Below, piece after piece: positions 42,876-53,099 of a stretch of DNA of 64,000 nucleotides. Under the pieces are notes generated by a model, which was not told where the DNA came from, did no database searches, and worked only from the letters and a program-made list of their open reading frames with translations. How positions within the stretch are numbered: the stretch's first letter is position 1; every line of letters begins with the position of its first letter. A program made the translations under genes and the position numbers. Source of the stretch: Paenibacillus cookii (GTDB lineage: Bacteria; Bacillota; Bacilli; Paenibacillales; Paenibacillaceae); assembly GCF_018333375.1 (NCBI RefSeq), contig NZ_BORW01000007.1, positions 62,001 to 126,000 of the forward strand, in the 5' to 3' direction.

Positions 42876-43751
42876 CTACTTCGTGTTCCGGTTCATGACG
42901 TAATATTGCAGCGCTGAGATGACCAAAATGACCACGCCGAGCAAAACGGCCATGGCGGAGGCCATTCCGGCAATCGATTCCCCGTTGCCGAAAGCAAGCT
43001 GGCGGATATACATCATGAGCACGTGCGTGCTTTGCTGAGGTCCGCCTTTGGTCATCATGAGCGGTTGTCCGAACACGTTGAAGGCGCCCGCCGTCGTCAT
43101 GACAAAGGTGTAGATTAACGGGAAATTGATGGAAGGCAAGGTAATGCTGAAAAATCTCCGTATCGATCCGGCTCCATCCATCTCTGCCGCTTCGTACAAT
43201 TCTTTGGAAACACCGGCGATGGAAGCCCGGTAAATGATCATGTTGCCGCCGACGCCGCCCCATACCGTAATGACGAAAATGATGATCCAGGCGTAAGGCT
43301 GGTTTGCCGCCCAGGAAACCGTCGAATTCAGCACGTTGCCGGTAATCCCCAGCTGTTTATTGAAAATCAGCAGCCAAATCAAGGCGGCCGCGGATATCGA
43401 AATCAGACCCGGAATATAGATGATCGATTGAATGACGCCCTTCAGCTTCACCTGCTTATGCTCCAAAGCGACCGCAACCATCAGCGGAATGACGATCAGG
43501 AGCGGGACGCTGATGACGACAAAAATCAACGTGTTTTTCAAACCGTTGAAAAATTGGGTGTGAAACGTCGAACTCGTGTCGAACAAAATCGTTTTATAGT
43601 TTTCAAGGCCGATCCAAACCGGATCGTTCATGAGATTCCACTGCGTAAACGAAGCATAAATCCCGTAAATCGTCGGGATCAGGATGAAAATCAGAAATAA
43701 AATCAGATGAGGGCCGACAAAGAAAAACGGTGCAAATGATTTCTTTTTCAT
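42876..43751 (-). CDS. Carbohydrate ABC transporter permease, AraP/MalF type
   Basis: This 291-residue permease has six membrane helices, beginning FFVGPHLILFLIFILIPTIY. The EAA loop reads YEAAEMDGAGSIRRFFSITL. It is followed after 51 bases by its partner permease. An intergenic hairpin separates it from the binding protein gene upstream. The ribosome site AAGGAG is 13 bases from the ATG, longer than usual, so initiation may be modest compared with the binding protein. Confidence 0.9.
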   Translation of the reverse strand: MKKKSFAPFFFVGPHLILFLIFILIPTIYGIYASFTQWNLMNDPVWIGLENYKTILFDTSSTFHTQFFNGLKNTLIFVVISVPLLIVIPLMVAVALEHKQVKLKGVIQSIIYIPGLISISAAALIWLLIFNKQLGITGNVLNSTVSWAANQPYAWIIIFVITVWGGVGGNMIIYRASIAGVSKELYEAAEMDGAGSIRRFFSITLPSINFPLIYTFVMTTAGAFNVFGQPLMMTKGGPQQSTHVLMMYIRQLAFGNGESIAGMASAMAVLLGVVILVISALQYYVMNRNTK

Positions 43752-43774
43752 AGCCTTGTAATTTCTCCTTTTGG

Positions 43775-43816
43775 AGAAACAATGCGCCAGGCAGACTTGT
43801 CCGGCACATTGTTTCT
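43775..43816 (-). repeat. Intergenic hairpin after sugar-binding protein gene
   Basis: AGAAACAATGTGCC pairs with GGCGCATTGTTTCT (one wobble), without a T run. It probably protects the binding-protein mRNA from 3' decay, raising its level over the permeases. Confidence 0.6.
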
Positions 43817-43837
43817 ATCTTTCTATTTTGCTAAGGC

Positions 43838-45085
43838 TTACTTGGTGCTTTGTTTGCTGCTTTCCGCAATCTTATCCTCTACGAATTTCTGCATTTTCTG
43901 AAGCGTTTCATCCAGATCCACGTTGCCGCGAACGATATCGGCGCAATACGTGTCAACCGCTTCGGCTACGTATGGGTAATATTCGTAAGTGTAGATGTAG
44001 AGCGATTTCGTTTCCTGATCATTCGAAGTGAAGAAGGACTGCATGAATTGCTTGTATTCAGGGCTTTCATTGACTTGCTTACTTGCTACGATTTGTCCTG
44101 CTTTCGCCCATTCCAGGGAGTGTTCGCGAACGAACTCCAGGAAGGCGCCGATTCCTGCTTCTTTTTCATCCGTACGCTTGTCGTTTTTGAACATCGCGAA
44201 CAAGTGGGAGGATGCGCGGTTCGTAAACTTGTCGGCCGTCGGCGAGTAGACGTTCGTCACGCCGAAGTTCAAGCCTTCGACTTTGGCATGGGCCGTAGAG
44301 CTCCAGGTTCCGTCCGTCGAGAAGAGCACTTTGCCGGATTGGAACATCAGGTAGCCGTCTTCGCCGAACGGCGTCATCAGGCCGGCGTCGGCAATCTTTT
44401 TCACGTTTTCGAACGCTTGCTTCATCACCGGCGTATTGACGGCAGGTTTGCCGTTTTCTTGGATATCTCCGCCCAGGTCTTGAACCTGCGCCAAAATGAC
44501 CCAACCGAGCAGCGCGTCGTTGACGACGTATTCGTCCGGAGCCAGCTTCCCTTTCAGGGAAAGCATTTCGTCGATCGTGACGACGTTGTCGTCGAGGATG
44601 GACTCGGCATTGTATTTTTTAAGCAAATCCTTGTTGTAGTACATCACGTTGCTGTGAATATCGAGCGGTACCGTATACTGCGTGCCCCCCACGTTCCCTG
44701 TCGACCACGCTTGCGGCAAATAGTTGTCCTGCTTGATTTCCGGCTGCCCTTTAATGGCGCTTTCGATCGGCTCAAGCACGCCCTGCTTCGCGAATCCCGG
44801 CACGCGGTCGGCATGGATGATGGCCAAATCCGGAACGCCTTTGCCCGAGTTCAGCACGGTCGAAATTTTCGTGTACATATCGGATGTGATGACGTGCTTC
44901 ACTTTGATTTCAGGATTTGTCGCATTATATTGCTTCACGATTTCATCCATATAAGCCCCGTCGTCGCCCGTCAGCGGCGTCCAGAACGTAATCGTCTTGC
45001 TGTCGTTGCCCCCGCCGCATGCCGACAGCAGCATGCTTGCCGCGAATACCATCAACAATGTAGCCACAAAGCCTTTTTTCTTCAA
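43838..45085 (-). CDS. Sugar-binding lipoprotein of ABC importer (AraN-like)
   Basis: This 415-residue extracellular solute-binding protein (family 1, COG1653-like) has a signal peptide with lipobox LLSACGGG, so the Cys near residue 23 is lipidated. The mature part starts with the typical TITFWTPLTGDDGAYMDEIV. It starts at TTG, behind GGGGGCGGAAG. An AraR-type palindrome lies 125 bases upstream, so the operon is probably induced by arabinose. It is the first gene of binding protein, two permeases, GH51, small cysteine-rich protein, GH43. Ligand is inferred as an arabino-oligosaccharide. Confidence 0.9.
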   Translation of the reverse strand: MKKKGFVATLLMVFAASMLLSACGGGNDSKTITFWTPLTGDDGAYMDEIVKQYNATNPEIKVKHVITSDMYTKISTVLNSGKGVPDLAIIHADRVPGFAKQGVLEPIESAIKGQPEIKQDNYLPQAWSTGNVGGTQYTVPLDIHSNVMYYNKDLLKKYNAESILDDNVVTIDEMLSLKGKLAPDEYVVNDALLGWVILAQVQDLGGDIQENGKPAVNTPVMKQAFENVKKIADAGLMTPFGEDGYLMFQSGKVLFSTDGTWSSTAHAKVEGLNFGVTNVYSPTADKFTNRASSHLFAMFKNDKRTDEKEAGIGAFLEFVREHSLEWAKAGQIVASKQVNESPEYKQFMQSFFTSNDQETKSLYIYTYEYYPYVAEAVDTYCADIVRGNVDLDETLQKMQKFVEDKIAESSKQSTK

Positions 45086-45209
45086 AACTTCCGCCCCCTA
45101 AAGATGGATTCTCTCGTTTCCTTCGAGATTTTTTTCTTTTTTTGTTTAGCTTGCTTTCACTGCATTTCGAAAACTTGTAAAGCATTGCGTTTTTTATAAG
45201 ACCCGCCTT

Positions 45210-45229
45210 CAACTTGTACGTACATGTTG
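45210..45229 (-). promoter_or_regulatory. AraR operator upstream of the arabinoside importer
   Basis: CAACTTGTACGTACATGTTG is a 20-bp palindrome with one mismatched pair. Its core is the same as at araA and nearly the same as at araD, and matches the Bacillus AraR box pattern (TTGTACGTACAA). Confidence 0.85.
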
Positions 45230-45312
45230 ATGTGCATCGAACCCATGAATTTCATGTTCCTGGTCCCTTGCCGGCGCCCGGTTCGTCCCACCCCCCAAGG
45301 CAAAATCCTGAA

Positions 45313-45376
45313 GATCCGCCGTTCCTTTCGGCCCGATCGTTTCTTTGGCCGACGGACAAAAAGGAAACGGCAGATC
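45313..45376 (-). repeat. Large stem-loop between GH51 copy 2 and importer operon
   Basis: GATCTGCCGTTTCC pairs with GGAACGGCGGATC around an inner stem TCGGCC/GGCCGA. No T run follows on either strand. It may stabilise the GH51 mRNA 3' end or have an unknown RNA role. The rest of 45230-45473 shows nothing recognisable. Confidence 0.5.
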
Positions 45377-45473
45377 CACACCTGCAATCTATGAAAATAT
45401 GAGGTAATCTCCAAACTTCATATAAACGCCTCAGCCCTAGGCCGCCCGGATCCATCCAAAATATCTCTTTGAA

Positions 45474-47027
<1,554 letters not shown>

Positions 47028-47041
47028 TTAGAAAACTTGAT

Positions 47042-47056
47042 TGAATCCGCTTACAG
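47042..47056 (-). promoter_or_regulatory. CcpA cre-like site upstream of GH51 copy 2
   Basis: On the minus strand CTGTAAGCGGATTCA matches the cre consensus WTGNAANCGNWNNCW at all but the first base. A closely related sequence lies upstream of the second importer. Confidence 0.65.
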
Positions 47057-47346
47057 ATATAAAATAACATATGATCAGCAAAATGTAAACATAAAAATCT
47101 AAAACATTTTATGTTTTACTAAAATTAATTGGCGATATGGCGCTGATTACGTAGATTTCATAGGGAAATCCCACCCGGTTTTTGCTTATTTTTTATATTT
47201 ATATAAAACAAATGGGAAAAACAAACGTTAGGAACCCGCATCTGCCGTTCGGCCGCCGGACTATCATTAGCCGTTCCGTTCGTTTATAATGATGTGAAAT
47301 GAATCATTTATTTTTTCCATATCTACCGGAAGAAGGGTTCGATGAT

Positions 47347-48264
47347 ATGATTTATATCAAGGATTTAATGAGCGGCATTGATATTTTCAAAGCATTAAGC
47401 TCGGAAATCAGAATTCAGATTCTGCAATTGCTCGCCCAAAACCAGGCGCTTAACCTCAATGATTTGGCCGGCAAGCTCAATTTGAGCAACGGGGCCATCA
47501 CCATGCACGTCAAAAAGCTGGAAGAAAGCGGGCTCATCGAAATCAACACCAGCGTAGGCAAACACGGCATCCAAAAAATTTGTTACCTTAATAAAGACAA
47601 ACTGATGGTCGACCTGCGCAGCAAGGATTTCGACAATCTGTACGAAGTCGAGATCCAGGTCGGGCACTACAGCAACTACCGGGCGGAGCCGACCTGCGGC
47701 CTCGCCACCAAAGACAGCATTATCGGCGACTTCGACGATCCCCGGTATTTTGCGGATCCGCAGCGGATCGACGCGGAGATCATCTGGCTGACCGAAGGCT
47801 TTCTCGAATACCGCATTCCCAACTACCTAAAGCCGAACCAGACCTTCCGCGAAATTCAGTTTTCGATGGAACTCGGCTCCGAAGCCCCGGGTTTTTGCGA
47901 CAACTACCCGTCGGACATTTATTTTTACGTGAACGGCGTTGAAATCGGTTTCTGGACCAGTCCCGGCGACTTCGGCAATGCAAGGGGCACGTTCAACCCG
48001 GACTGGTGGCCGCCCCATTTGAACCAATACGGCATGCTGAAGCTGATCCGCATCAACCATGAAGGCAGTTATATCGACGGCTGCCGGATTTCGGACGTGA
48101 CGCTGGATCAGATCAACCTCGACTACAAAAGCGAGCTGACCTTCCGGATCGCCGTCACGGAGCATGCCGAAAACAAGCGGGGCCTGACCATCTACGGCAA
48201 ACATTTCGGCAACTACAGCCAGGACTTGCTGGCCCGCGTGCTGTATGACGTAAAACAGGATTAA
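47347..48264 (+). CDS. ArsR-type HTH regulator with large C-terminal domain (copy 1)
   Basis: This 305-residue protein has an N-terminal winged-helix ArsR-type domain (about residues 8-80: IFKALSSEIRIQILQLLAQN, then LNLSNGAITMHVKKLEESGL). A long C-terminal domain of about 215 residues, rich in aromatic and acidic residues, follows (DFDDPRYFADPQRID, PSDIYFYVNGVEIGFWTSPG). The latter looks beta-rich and may bind a sugar ligand; this is inference. It starts at 47347, as in its paralogue at 52074, since both share GAAGAAGGGTTCGATGA before the ATG. It is divergent from GH51 copy 2. The paralogue differs at about 18 of 305 residues. Confidence 0.85.
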   Translation: MIYIKDLMSGIDIFKALSSEIRIQILQLLAQNQALNLNDLAGKLNLSNGAITMHVKKLEESGLIEINTSVGKHGIQKICYLNKDKLMVDLRSKDFDNLYEVEIQVGHYSNYRAEPTCGLATKDSIIGDFDDPRYFADPQRIDAEIIWLTEGFLEYRIPNYLKPNQTFREIQFSMELGSEAPGFCDNYPSDIYFYVNGVEIGFWTSPGDFGNARGTFNPDWWPPHLNQYGMLKLIRINHEGSYIDGCRISDVTLDQINLDYKSELTFRIAVTEHAENKRGLTIYGKHFGNYSQDLLARVLYDVKQD

Positions 48265-48288
48265 GCTCAAGCGTTCGCGGAAGACAAC

Positions 48289-48334
48289 GCTAAAGGGGAC
48301 CGGGCAATATTTTTGCTCCGTGTCCCCTTTTGGG
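48289..48334. terminator. Bidirectional terminator between regulator 1 and second importer
   Basis: AAAGGGGAC pairs with GTCCCCTTT, with additional pairs inside, and T/A on both flanks. It serves the convergent regulator and permease genes. Confidence 0.75.
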
Positions 48335-48370
48335 CTTGAATGGCGTGCGGCCGTTCCCGCAGCGGGTGCA

Positions 48371-49204
48371 TCAGCCTTTTACCGCCCCGGCCGTCATGCC
48401 GTCGATGAAATACTTTTGGAAAGCGACAAACAGGATAAAGATCGGAATGATCGAAAAAAACGAGCCGACGATCAGCAGGTCGTAGTTGTTGCCGTAAGGC
48501 GTCAGCAGCGTTTTCAATCCGATCGGCAGCGTATATTTGTTGTCATCGCTCAGAACCATGAACGGCCACAGGAAATTGTTCCAGCTGTTCATTCCGTTCA
48601 AAATGGCCATCGCCGCAAAGGACGGCTTCATCACGGGCAATATCAGGCGGGCGTAAATGCCGTATTCGGTGGCGCCGTCGACCCGTCCCGCCGCGATGAT
48701 TTCCTTGGGAACGCCGCTGAGGTACTGCCTGAAAAAGAAAATCGTGGCCGCGCTCGCAACGCCCGGCAAAACGATGGCCGAATAGGAATTCATCAGTCCC
48801 ATGTCGTAAATCAGCCTGTACAGCGGAAGCAGCAAAATTTCAAACGGCACCATCATGATGAGCAGCACGCAGACGAACAACATGTTTTTCCCTTTAAAAT
48901 CGTACGCCGCGAACCCGTAAGCCACCGTCGCGCTGACGATCAGCGTCAGGGCCACCTGGACGACGGTCAGCAGGAGCGAATTGAAAAACCACTTGAAATA
49001 AGCATGATCGCCGGTGAACAGGTAGGCGAAATTGTCCAGGCTCATCGCGGATACGTCGAACCGCAGGTTCAGGCCGTACCGGATCAGGTCCTCCCCGGGT
49101 TTAAAGGAAGCGATCGTCACCGCGTAAAACGGAATGAGGATCAGGAGACAGATGACCGCAAACAGCGCGAAAATGGCGATTTTGGCTGCCAGCTCTTTTT
49201 TCAT
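48371..49204 (-). CDS. Carbohydrate ABC transporter permease, second importer (MalG type)
   Basis: This 277-residue permease has six membrane helices, beginning IAIFALFAVICLLILIPFYA. The coupling loop reads GRVDGATEYGIYARLILPVM. It starts three bases after its partner permease, whose stop it follows directly. The expected ATPase is absent from the cluster. Last gene of the second importer operon. Substrate is unknown but probably a plant-wall oligosaccharide, judged from the GH51 and ara genes on both sides. Confidence 0.9.
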   Translation of the reverse strand: MKKELAAKIAIFALFAVICLLILIPFYAVTIASFKPGEDLIRYGLNLRFDVSAMSLDNFAYLFTGDHAYFKWFFNSLLLTVVQVALTLIVSATVAYGFAAYDFKGKNMLFVCVLLIMMVPFEILLLPLYRLIYDMGLMNSYSAIVLPGVASAATIFFFRQYLSGVPKEIIAAGRVDGATEYGIYARLILPVMKPSFAAMAILNGMNSWNNFLWPFMVLSDDNKYTLPIGLKTLLTPYGNNYDLLIVGSFFSIIPIFILFVAFQKYFIDGMTAGAVKG

Positions 49205-49207
49205 GGA

Positions 49208-50101
49208 CTACTCCTCCTTCTTGAACATGCCGGAGAATGCCAGCTGGGCGAGGTTGATGATCATGGTGATGGCCAGCAGCACGACCCCGACGGCCGCCGC
49301 ATAACCAAGGTTGTTTTTCTCGATGCCCTGGCGGTACAGGTATCCGACGATGGTAAGGCCGATGTTTTTGGGCGAATTGTTGCCGTTCCACAGCATCATG
49401 CTTTCGATAAACATGGCGAGTCCCGCGTAGATGCTGATCGTAACGACGTAGATCGTCGTCGGCTTCAGCAAGGGCATCGTGATTCTGGTGAATTTCTGCC
49501 AGCTGGAAGCGCCGTCGATCGAAGCCGCCTCATAATAATCGTCCGGAATGCTTTTCAGCCCCGACAAAAAATAGAGGATATTAACCCCGGTCCATCGCCA
49601 CGTGGCCAGCGCGACCAACGCGATATACCCCGTCGCCTGCCCTTTCAGAAACTTGACCGGGTCCAGGCCGAACCAGCCGAGGATGCTGTTGATCAGGGAG
49701 CCTTCCATTTCGCCGAACATCAGGCGGAAAATCGTGCCGGCCACGACCACCGAGGTCAGCGCCGGGAAGAAAAAGGACGATTTGAAAAATTCCCTCCCCC
49801 ACATCAGCCTGCTGTTGATCAGCACCGCAAAAAGCATCGGGAAAGGAATGAGAATGACAAGCGTCAGCACCATGTAGACCGCGCTGTTGGTTACCGCTTT
49901 AAAAAACGTCTTGTCGCCCATCAGCTTCGCATAATTGTCGAAACCGATCCACTGCGCCTCCTGCCCGAGCGTCACCTTCTGAAAGCTCATGCCTACCGAA
50001 CTCGCAAGCGGGTAAATCCAAAATACGAGAAAAACCAAAACGAACGGCAGAACAAAGACATACGGAGCGACTTTCTGCGAATACAAAAATCTTTTTACCA
50101 T
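49208..50101 (-). CDS. Carbohydrate ABC transporter permease, second importer (MalF type)
   Basis: This protein of about 297 residues is the partner permease, with six membrane helices (VFVLPFVLVFLVFWIYPLAS onward) and the coupling loop YEAASIDGASSWQKFTRITM. I place the start at 50101 (MVKRFLYSQKVAPYVF), preceded by AAAGGGG nine bases upstream; a longer in-frame start would read through the intergenic hairpin. Sequence is clearly distinct from the permease at 42876. Confidence 0.88.
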   Translation of the reverse strand: MVKRFLYSQKVAPYVFVLPFVLVFLVFWIYPLASSVGMSFQKVTLGQEAQWIGFDNYAKLMGDKTFFKAVTNSAVYMVLTLVILIPFPMLFAVLINSRLMWGREFFKSSFFFPALTSVVVAGTIFRLMFGEMEGSLINSILGWFGLDPVKFLKGQATGYIALVALATWRWTGVNILYFLSGLKSIPDDYYEAASIDGASSWQKFTRITMPLLKPTTIYVVTISIYAGLAMFIESMMLWNGNNSPKNIGLTIVGYLYRQGIEKNNLGYAAAVGVVLLAITMIINLAQLAFSGMFKKEE

Positions 50102-50120
50102 AGCCTCCGACCCCTTTTGG

Positions 50121-50154
50121 AGGAAAGCTGCCCAGGTCCCCGGGCAGCTTTCCT
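50121..50154 (-). repeat. Perfect 13-bp stem hairpin after second binding protein gene
   Basis: AGGAAAGCTGCCC and GGGCAGCTTTCCT form a perfect stem with an eight-base loop and no T run. It is placed as in the first importer and probably stabilises the binding-protein mRNA. Confidence 0.65.
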
Positions 50155-50174
50155 GATTTGCCATCACGACGGCT

Positions 50175-51509
50175 TTATTTCAATTCCTGTTCGATTTGCG
50201 CTTGGGCATCGTCAAGCGCCTGCTTGATGTCCTTGCCGTCCTCGAAGATTTCGTTCAGCGTCACCGTGCAAAGCACGTTATTGATCGTCGGGCTTGCCGG
50301 CGTCGATTTGATCAGCCGGATTTCGTCCTTGATTTCGTTCAGCACGTCAAACGGGTTGTTGACGAAATATTTGACGAACTTGTTCTCCGGATTGTGCGTG
50401 ACGTCTTTCATGTTCCAAACGTCCATGTTGACCGGGTCAAACCCGAGCGTGTTCCAAATTTCCTTGTTCGCGTCCAGGCTCAATTTGGCGAATGCGAGAA
50501 AATCTTTGGCCAGCTTCACGTCCTTCGCCGTTTTCGTAACGACCGTGCCCGTGCCTCCGCCGCCGACGGAACGAGGCATTCCTTTTTCCATGACCGGAAT
50601 CGGCGCGATCGCGATTTTCCCAGCCAGATCGGTCATGTAGTTCGTGTATCGCGACATTTGCCAAAGCGGCATGAAGGCCGTTGCGTAATTCCCGGAATTG
50701 AATTCCCCGTAAGCTTCCTCGGTGTCCGGCTGGCCGCCGGCAATGGTCGCAATGACGTTGTTGTCCTGCAAATCTTTCAGCAGCTTCAGCGCTTTCACCA
50801 TCGCCTCCGAATTCACCACCGGATTGCCTTGGTCGTCCGTCAGGTCGGTTCCCTGCTGGGCGAGCAGCTGGGAAACCTGCCAGAGCGCGCTGGTGTCCGC
50901 CGTTCCCATATATTTTCCCGTCTTCTCATGCACCTTGATGCCCGCCTGTTTGAAATCTTCCCAGGTGACGATCTTCGTGTAGTCGACTCCGGCTTCCTTC
51001 AAAATTTCCGTATTGTAAAATGCAACCGATGCGCCGACGTGGGTCGGAACGCCGTAATTTTTGCCGTCTTTGCTGTACAGGTCGATTCTCGACTTCACGA
51101 CCGTGTCCCGGTAAGGGTCGATCACGTCGTTCAGCGGCTCCAGCTGCGGGGTGCCTTTCAGGAAGTCCGGGAATTTGCCCAGCTCGATATCCGCGATATC
51201 GGGAGCCCCGACGCCGGTTTGCACCGCGATGGACAGCTTGTTGTGCATGTCGTCGTAAGGCATGACCGTCACGTTCAGCTTGATCTGGCGTTCCGGGTTT
51301 TCCTTGTTCCATTTTTCAAGCATTTTTTCGAAATGCTGTCCATGAAGCTCCACGAACGTCCAATAGGATAATTCCGTCGCGCTTTGACCGGCGCCGCCAT
51401 CCAGCACGGAGGTTTTCCCTCCCGAAGCCGACGGCTTGCCGCCGCCGCAGCCCCATAAAATCGTTGTCATCGTAAGCACCAGAAGCGTAATCAGCCATGT
51501 TCTCTTCAT
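50175..51509 (-). CDS. Sugar-binding lipoprotein of the second ABC importer
   Basis: This protein of about 444 residues has a signal peptide (MKRTWLITLLVLTMTTILWG) ending in lipobox LWGC, so it is a lipoprotein on the outer membrane face. The mature part has the family 1 solute-binding pattern ATELSYWTFVELHGQHFEKM. The start at 51509 follows GGAGGGTC; an upstream in-frame region has no ribosome site. It heads the second importer operon and is divergent from the ArsR-type regulator at 52074, across a 560-base region with a perfect cre-like site. Confidence 0.9.
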   Translation of the reverse strand: MKRTWLITLLVLTMTTILWGCGGGKPSASGGKTSVLDGGAGQSATELSYWTFVELHGQHFEKMLEKWNKENPERQIKLNVTVMPYDDMHNKLSIAVQTGVGAPDIADIELGKFPDFLKGTPQLEPLNDVIDPYRDTVVKSRIDLYSKDGKNYGVPTHVGASVAFYNTEILKEAGVDYTKIVTWEDFKQAGIKVHEKTGKYMGTADTSALWQVSQLLAQQGTDLTDDQGNPVVNSEAMVKALKLLKDLQDNNVIATIAGGQPDTEEAYGEFNSGNYATAFMPLWQMSRYTNYMTDLAGKIAIAPIPVMEKGMPRSVGGGGTGTVVTKTAKDVKLAKDFLAFAKLSLDANKEIWNTLGFDPVNMDVWNMKDVTHNPENKFVKYFVNNPFDVLNEIKDEIRLIKSTPASPTINNVLCTVTLNEIFEDGKDIKQALDDAQAQIEQELK

Positions 51510-51750
51510 ACTTGACCCTCCTGAATGATTGATAGGCTTTAAGCCTTGTTCAAACTTATAACATTCCGGAATCAGGCCCAAGCAGGCGCAAGGTCCCGCG
51601 CTTTCAGCCTCATTCGGAACGAGGTTTGACTTCATCATTTCATTTCATCATGAACCGCTTTCAAATGAACCCTGTTTTAAGGCGCTGGCAGATCGGCGTT
51701 TCGCAATCCTTTATTTTACTTTATAGTGAATCATTTTATGTATAACATAA

Positions 51751-51765
51751 TGAATTCGCTTACAT
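51751..51765 (-). promoter_or_regulatory. CcpA cre site upstream of second importer
   Basis: On the minus strand ATGTAAGCGAATTCA fits the cre consensus WTGNAANCGNWNNCW at every position. It lies about 240 bases upstream of the binding protein gene. The remaining 51510-52073 gap is AT-rich with no gene seen. Confidence 0.7.
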
Positions 51766-52073
51766 GTATAAAATATCATATCGAATTTCGGTTGTAAATA
51801 AATAACTGTAAAACTTTTTATTGTTTATTAAAACAAAATGTCGACCCAATTAACAAAAACGTTACATACTCCTGTTACACTTTTTACTTCACCTATATAA
51901 CTTTATCTTTTTATGAAACGAACCGTCTTAAAATCTATCATTTTTCCTAGAAAGATTGTAATTTATAAAAAAATAGACGGCGCACTATCTTTAGCCGTTA
52001 TATTAGTTTATAATTATTTAAAATAAAAGAATTAGGGATTAATCCATTACCTACTGAAGAAGGGTTCGATGAA

Positions 52074-52991
52074 ATGATTTATATCAAGGATTTAATGAGC
52101 GGCATTGATATTTTCAAAGCGTTAAGCTCGGAAATCAGGATCCAGATCCTCGAGCTGCTGGCCAAAAACCAAGCCCTGAACCTGAATGATCTGGCGGGGA
52201 AGTTAAACTTAAGCAACGGGGCTATTACGATGCACGTCAAAAAGCTGGAGGAAAGCGGACTGATCGAAATCAATACGAGCGTCGGCAAACACGGCATCCA
52301 GAAAATCTGCTATCTGAACAAGGACAAGCTGATGGTCGATTTGCGCAGCAAAGACGTGGATAATCTGTACGAGGTCGAAATCCAGGTCGGGCATTACAGC
52401 AACTATCAGGCGGCCCCGACATGCGGACTCGCAACCAAAGACAGCATCGTCGGAGATTTCGACGATCCCCGGTATTTTGCCGACCCGCAGCGGATCGACG
52501 CGGAAATCATTTGGCTGGCCGAGGGTTTCCTGGAGTACCGCATTCCGAACTACCTGAAGCCGAACCAAACCTTCCGGGAAATCCAGTTTTCGATGGAGCT
52601 CGGTTCGGAAGCCCCGGGGTTTTGCGACAACTATCCTTCGGACATTTATTTTTACGTCAACGGCATCGAGATCGGCTGTTGGACCAGTCCCGGCGATTTC
52701 GGCGATGCCCGCGGCACCTTCAATCCCGACTGGTGGCCGCCGCATCTGAACCAATACGGCATGCTGAAGCTGATCCGCATCAACCAGGACGGCAGCTTTA
52801 TCGACGGCTGCCGGATATCGGACGTGACGCTGAACCAAATCAACCTCGACTACAAAAGCGAGCTGACCTTCCGGATCGCCGTCACGGAACAGGCCGAAAA
52901 CAAACGCGGCTTGACCATTTTCGGCAAAAATTTCGGCAACTACAGCCAGGACCTGCTGGCCCGCGTGCTGTATGACGTAAAGCCGGATTAA
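52074..52991 (+). CDS. ArsR-type HTH regulator with large C-terminal domain (copy 2)
   Basis: This 305-residue protein is the paralogue of the regulator at 47347, with about 18 substitutions by my count (about 94% identical). The winged helix (IFKALSSEIRIQILELLAKN, LNLSNGAITMHVKKLEESGL) is nearly unchanged. Most DNA differences between the copies are at third codon positions, so both proteins are under selection. Substitutions concentrate in the C-terminal domain, for example G-V-E-I-G-F versus G-I-E-I-G-C near residue 200. It stands divergent to the second importer and probably controls it. Confidence 0.85.
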   Translation: MIYIKDLMSGIDIFKALSSEIRIQILELLAKNQALNLNDLAGKLNLSNGAITMHVKKLEESGLIEINTSVGKHGIQKICYLNKDKLMVDLRSKDVDNLYEVEIQVGHYSNYQAAPTCGLATKDSIVGDFDDPRYFADPQRIDAEIIWLAEGFLEYRIPNYLKPNQTFREIQFSMELGSEAPGFCDNYPSDIYFYVNGIEIGCWTSPGDFGDARGTFNPDWWPPHLNQYGMLKLIRINQDGSFIDGCRISDVTLNQINLDYKSELTFRIAVTEQAENKRGLTIFGKNFGNYSQDLLARVLYDVKPD

Positions 52992-53024
52992 ACCGCGCCG
53001 TTTCGGGCGATCGCGCCTATCCAT

Positions 53025-53064
53025 AAGGGACCTCGAACATGCACCTGTTCCGGGTCCCTTTTGC
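53025..53064 (+). terminator. Terminator of regulator copy 2
   Basis: AAGGGACC pairs with GGTCCCTT, followed by TTGCTTTT, about 35 bases after the stop codon. Confidence 0.75.
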
Positions 53065-53099
53065 TTTTGGATATGCGCCCTGTCAACGGGCGGGCGGGA

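Noticed and set aside
48320-50227. A 635-codon open frame on the plus strand
   Set aside because: It is antisense to two clear permease genes and rich in Arg/Gln/His; no family match.
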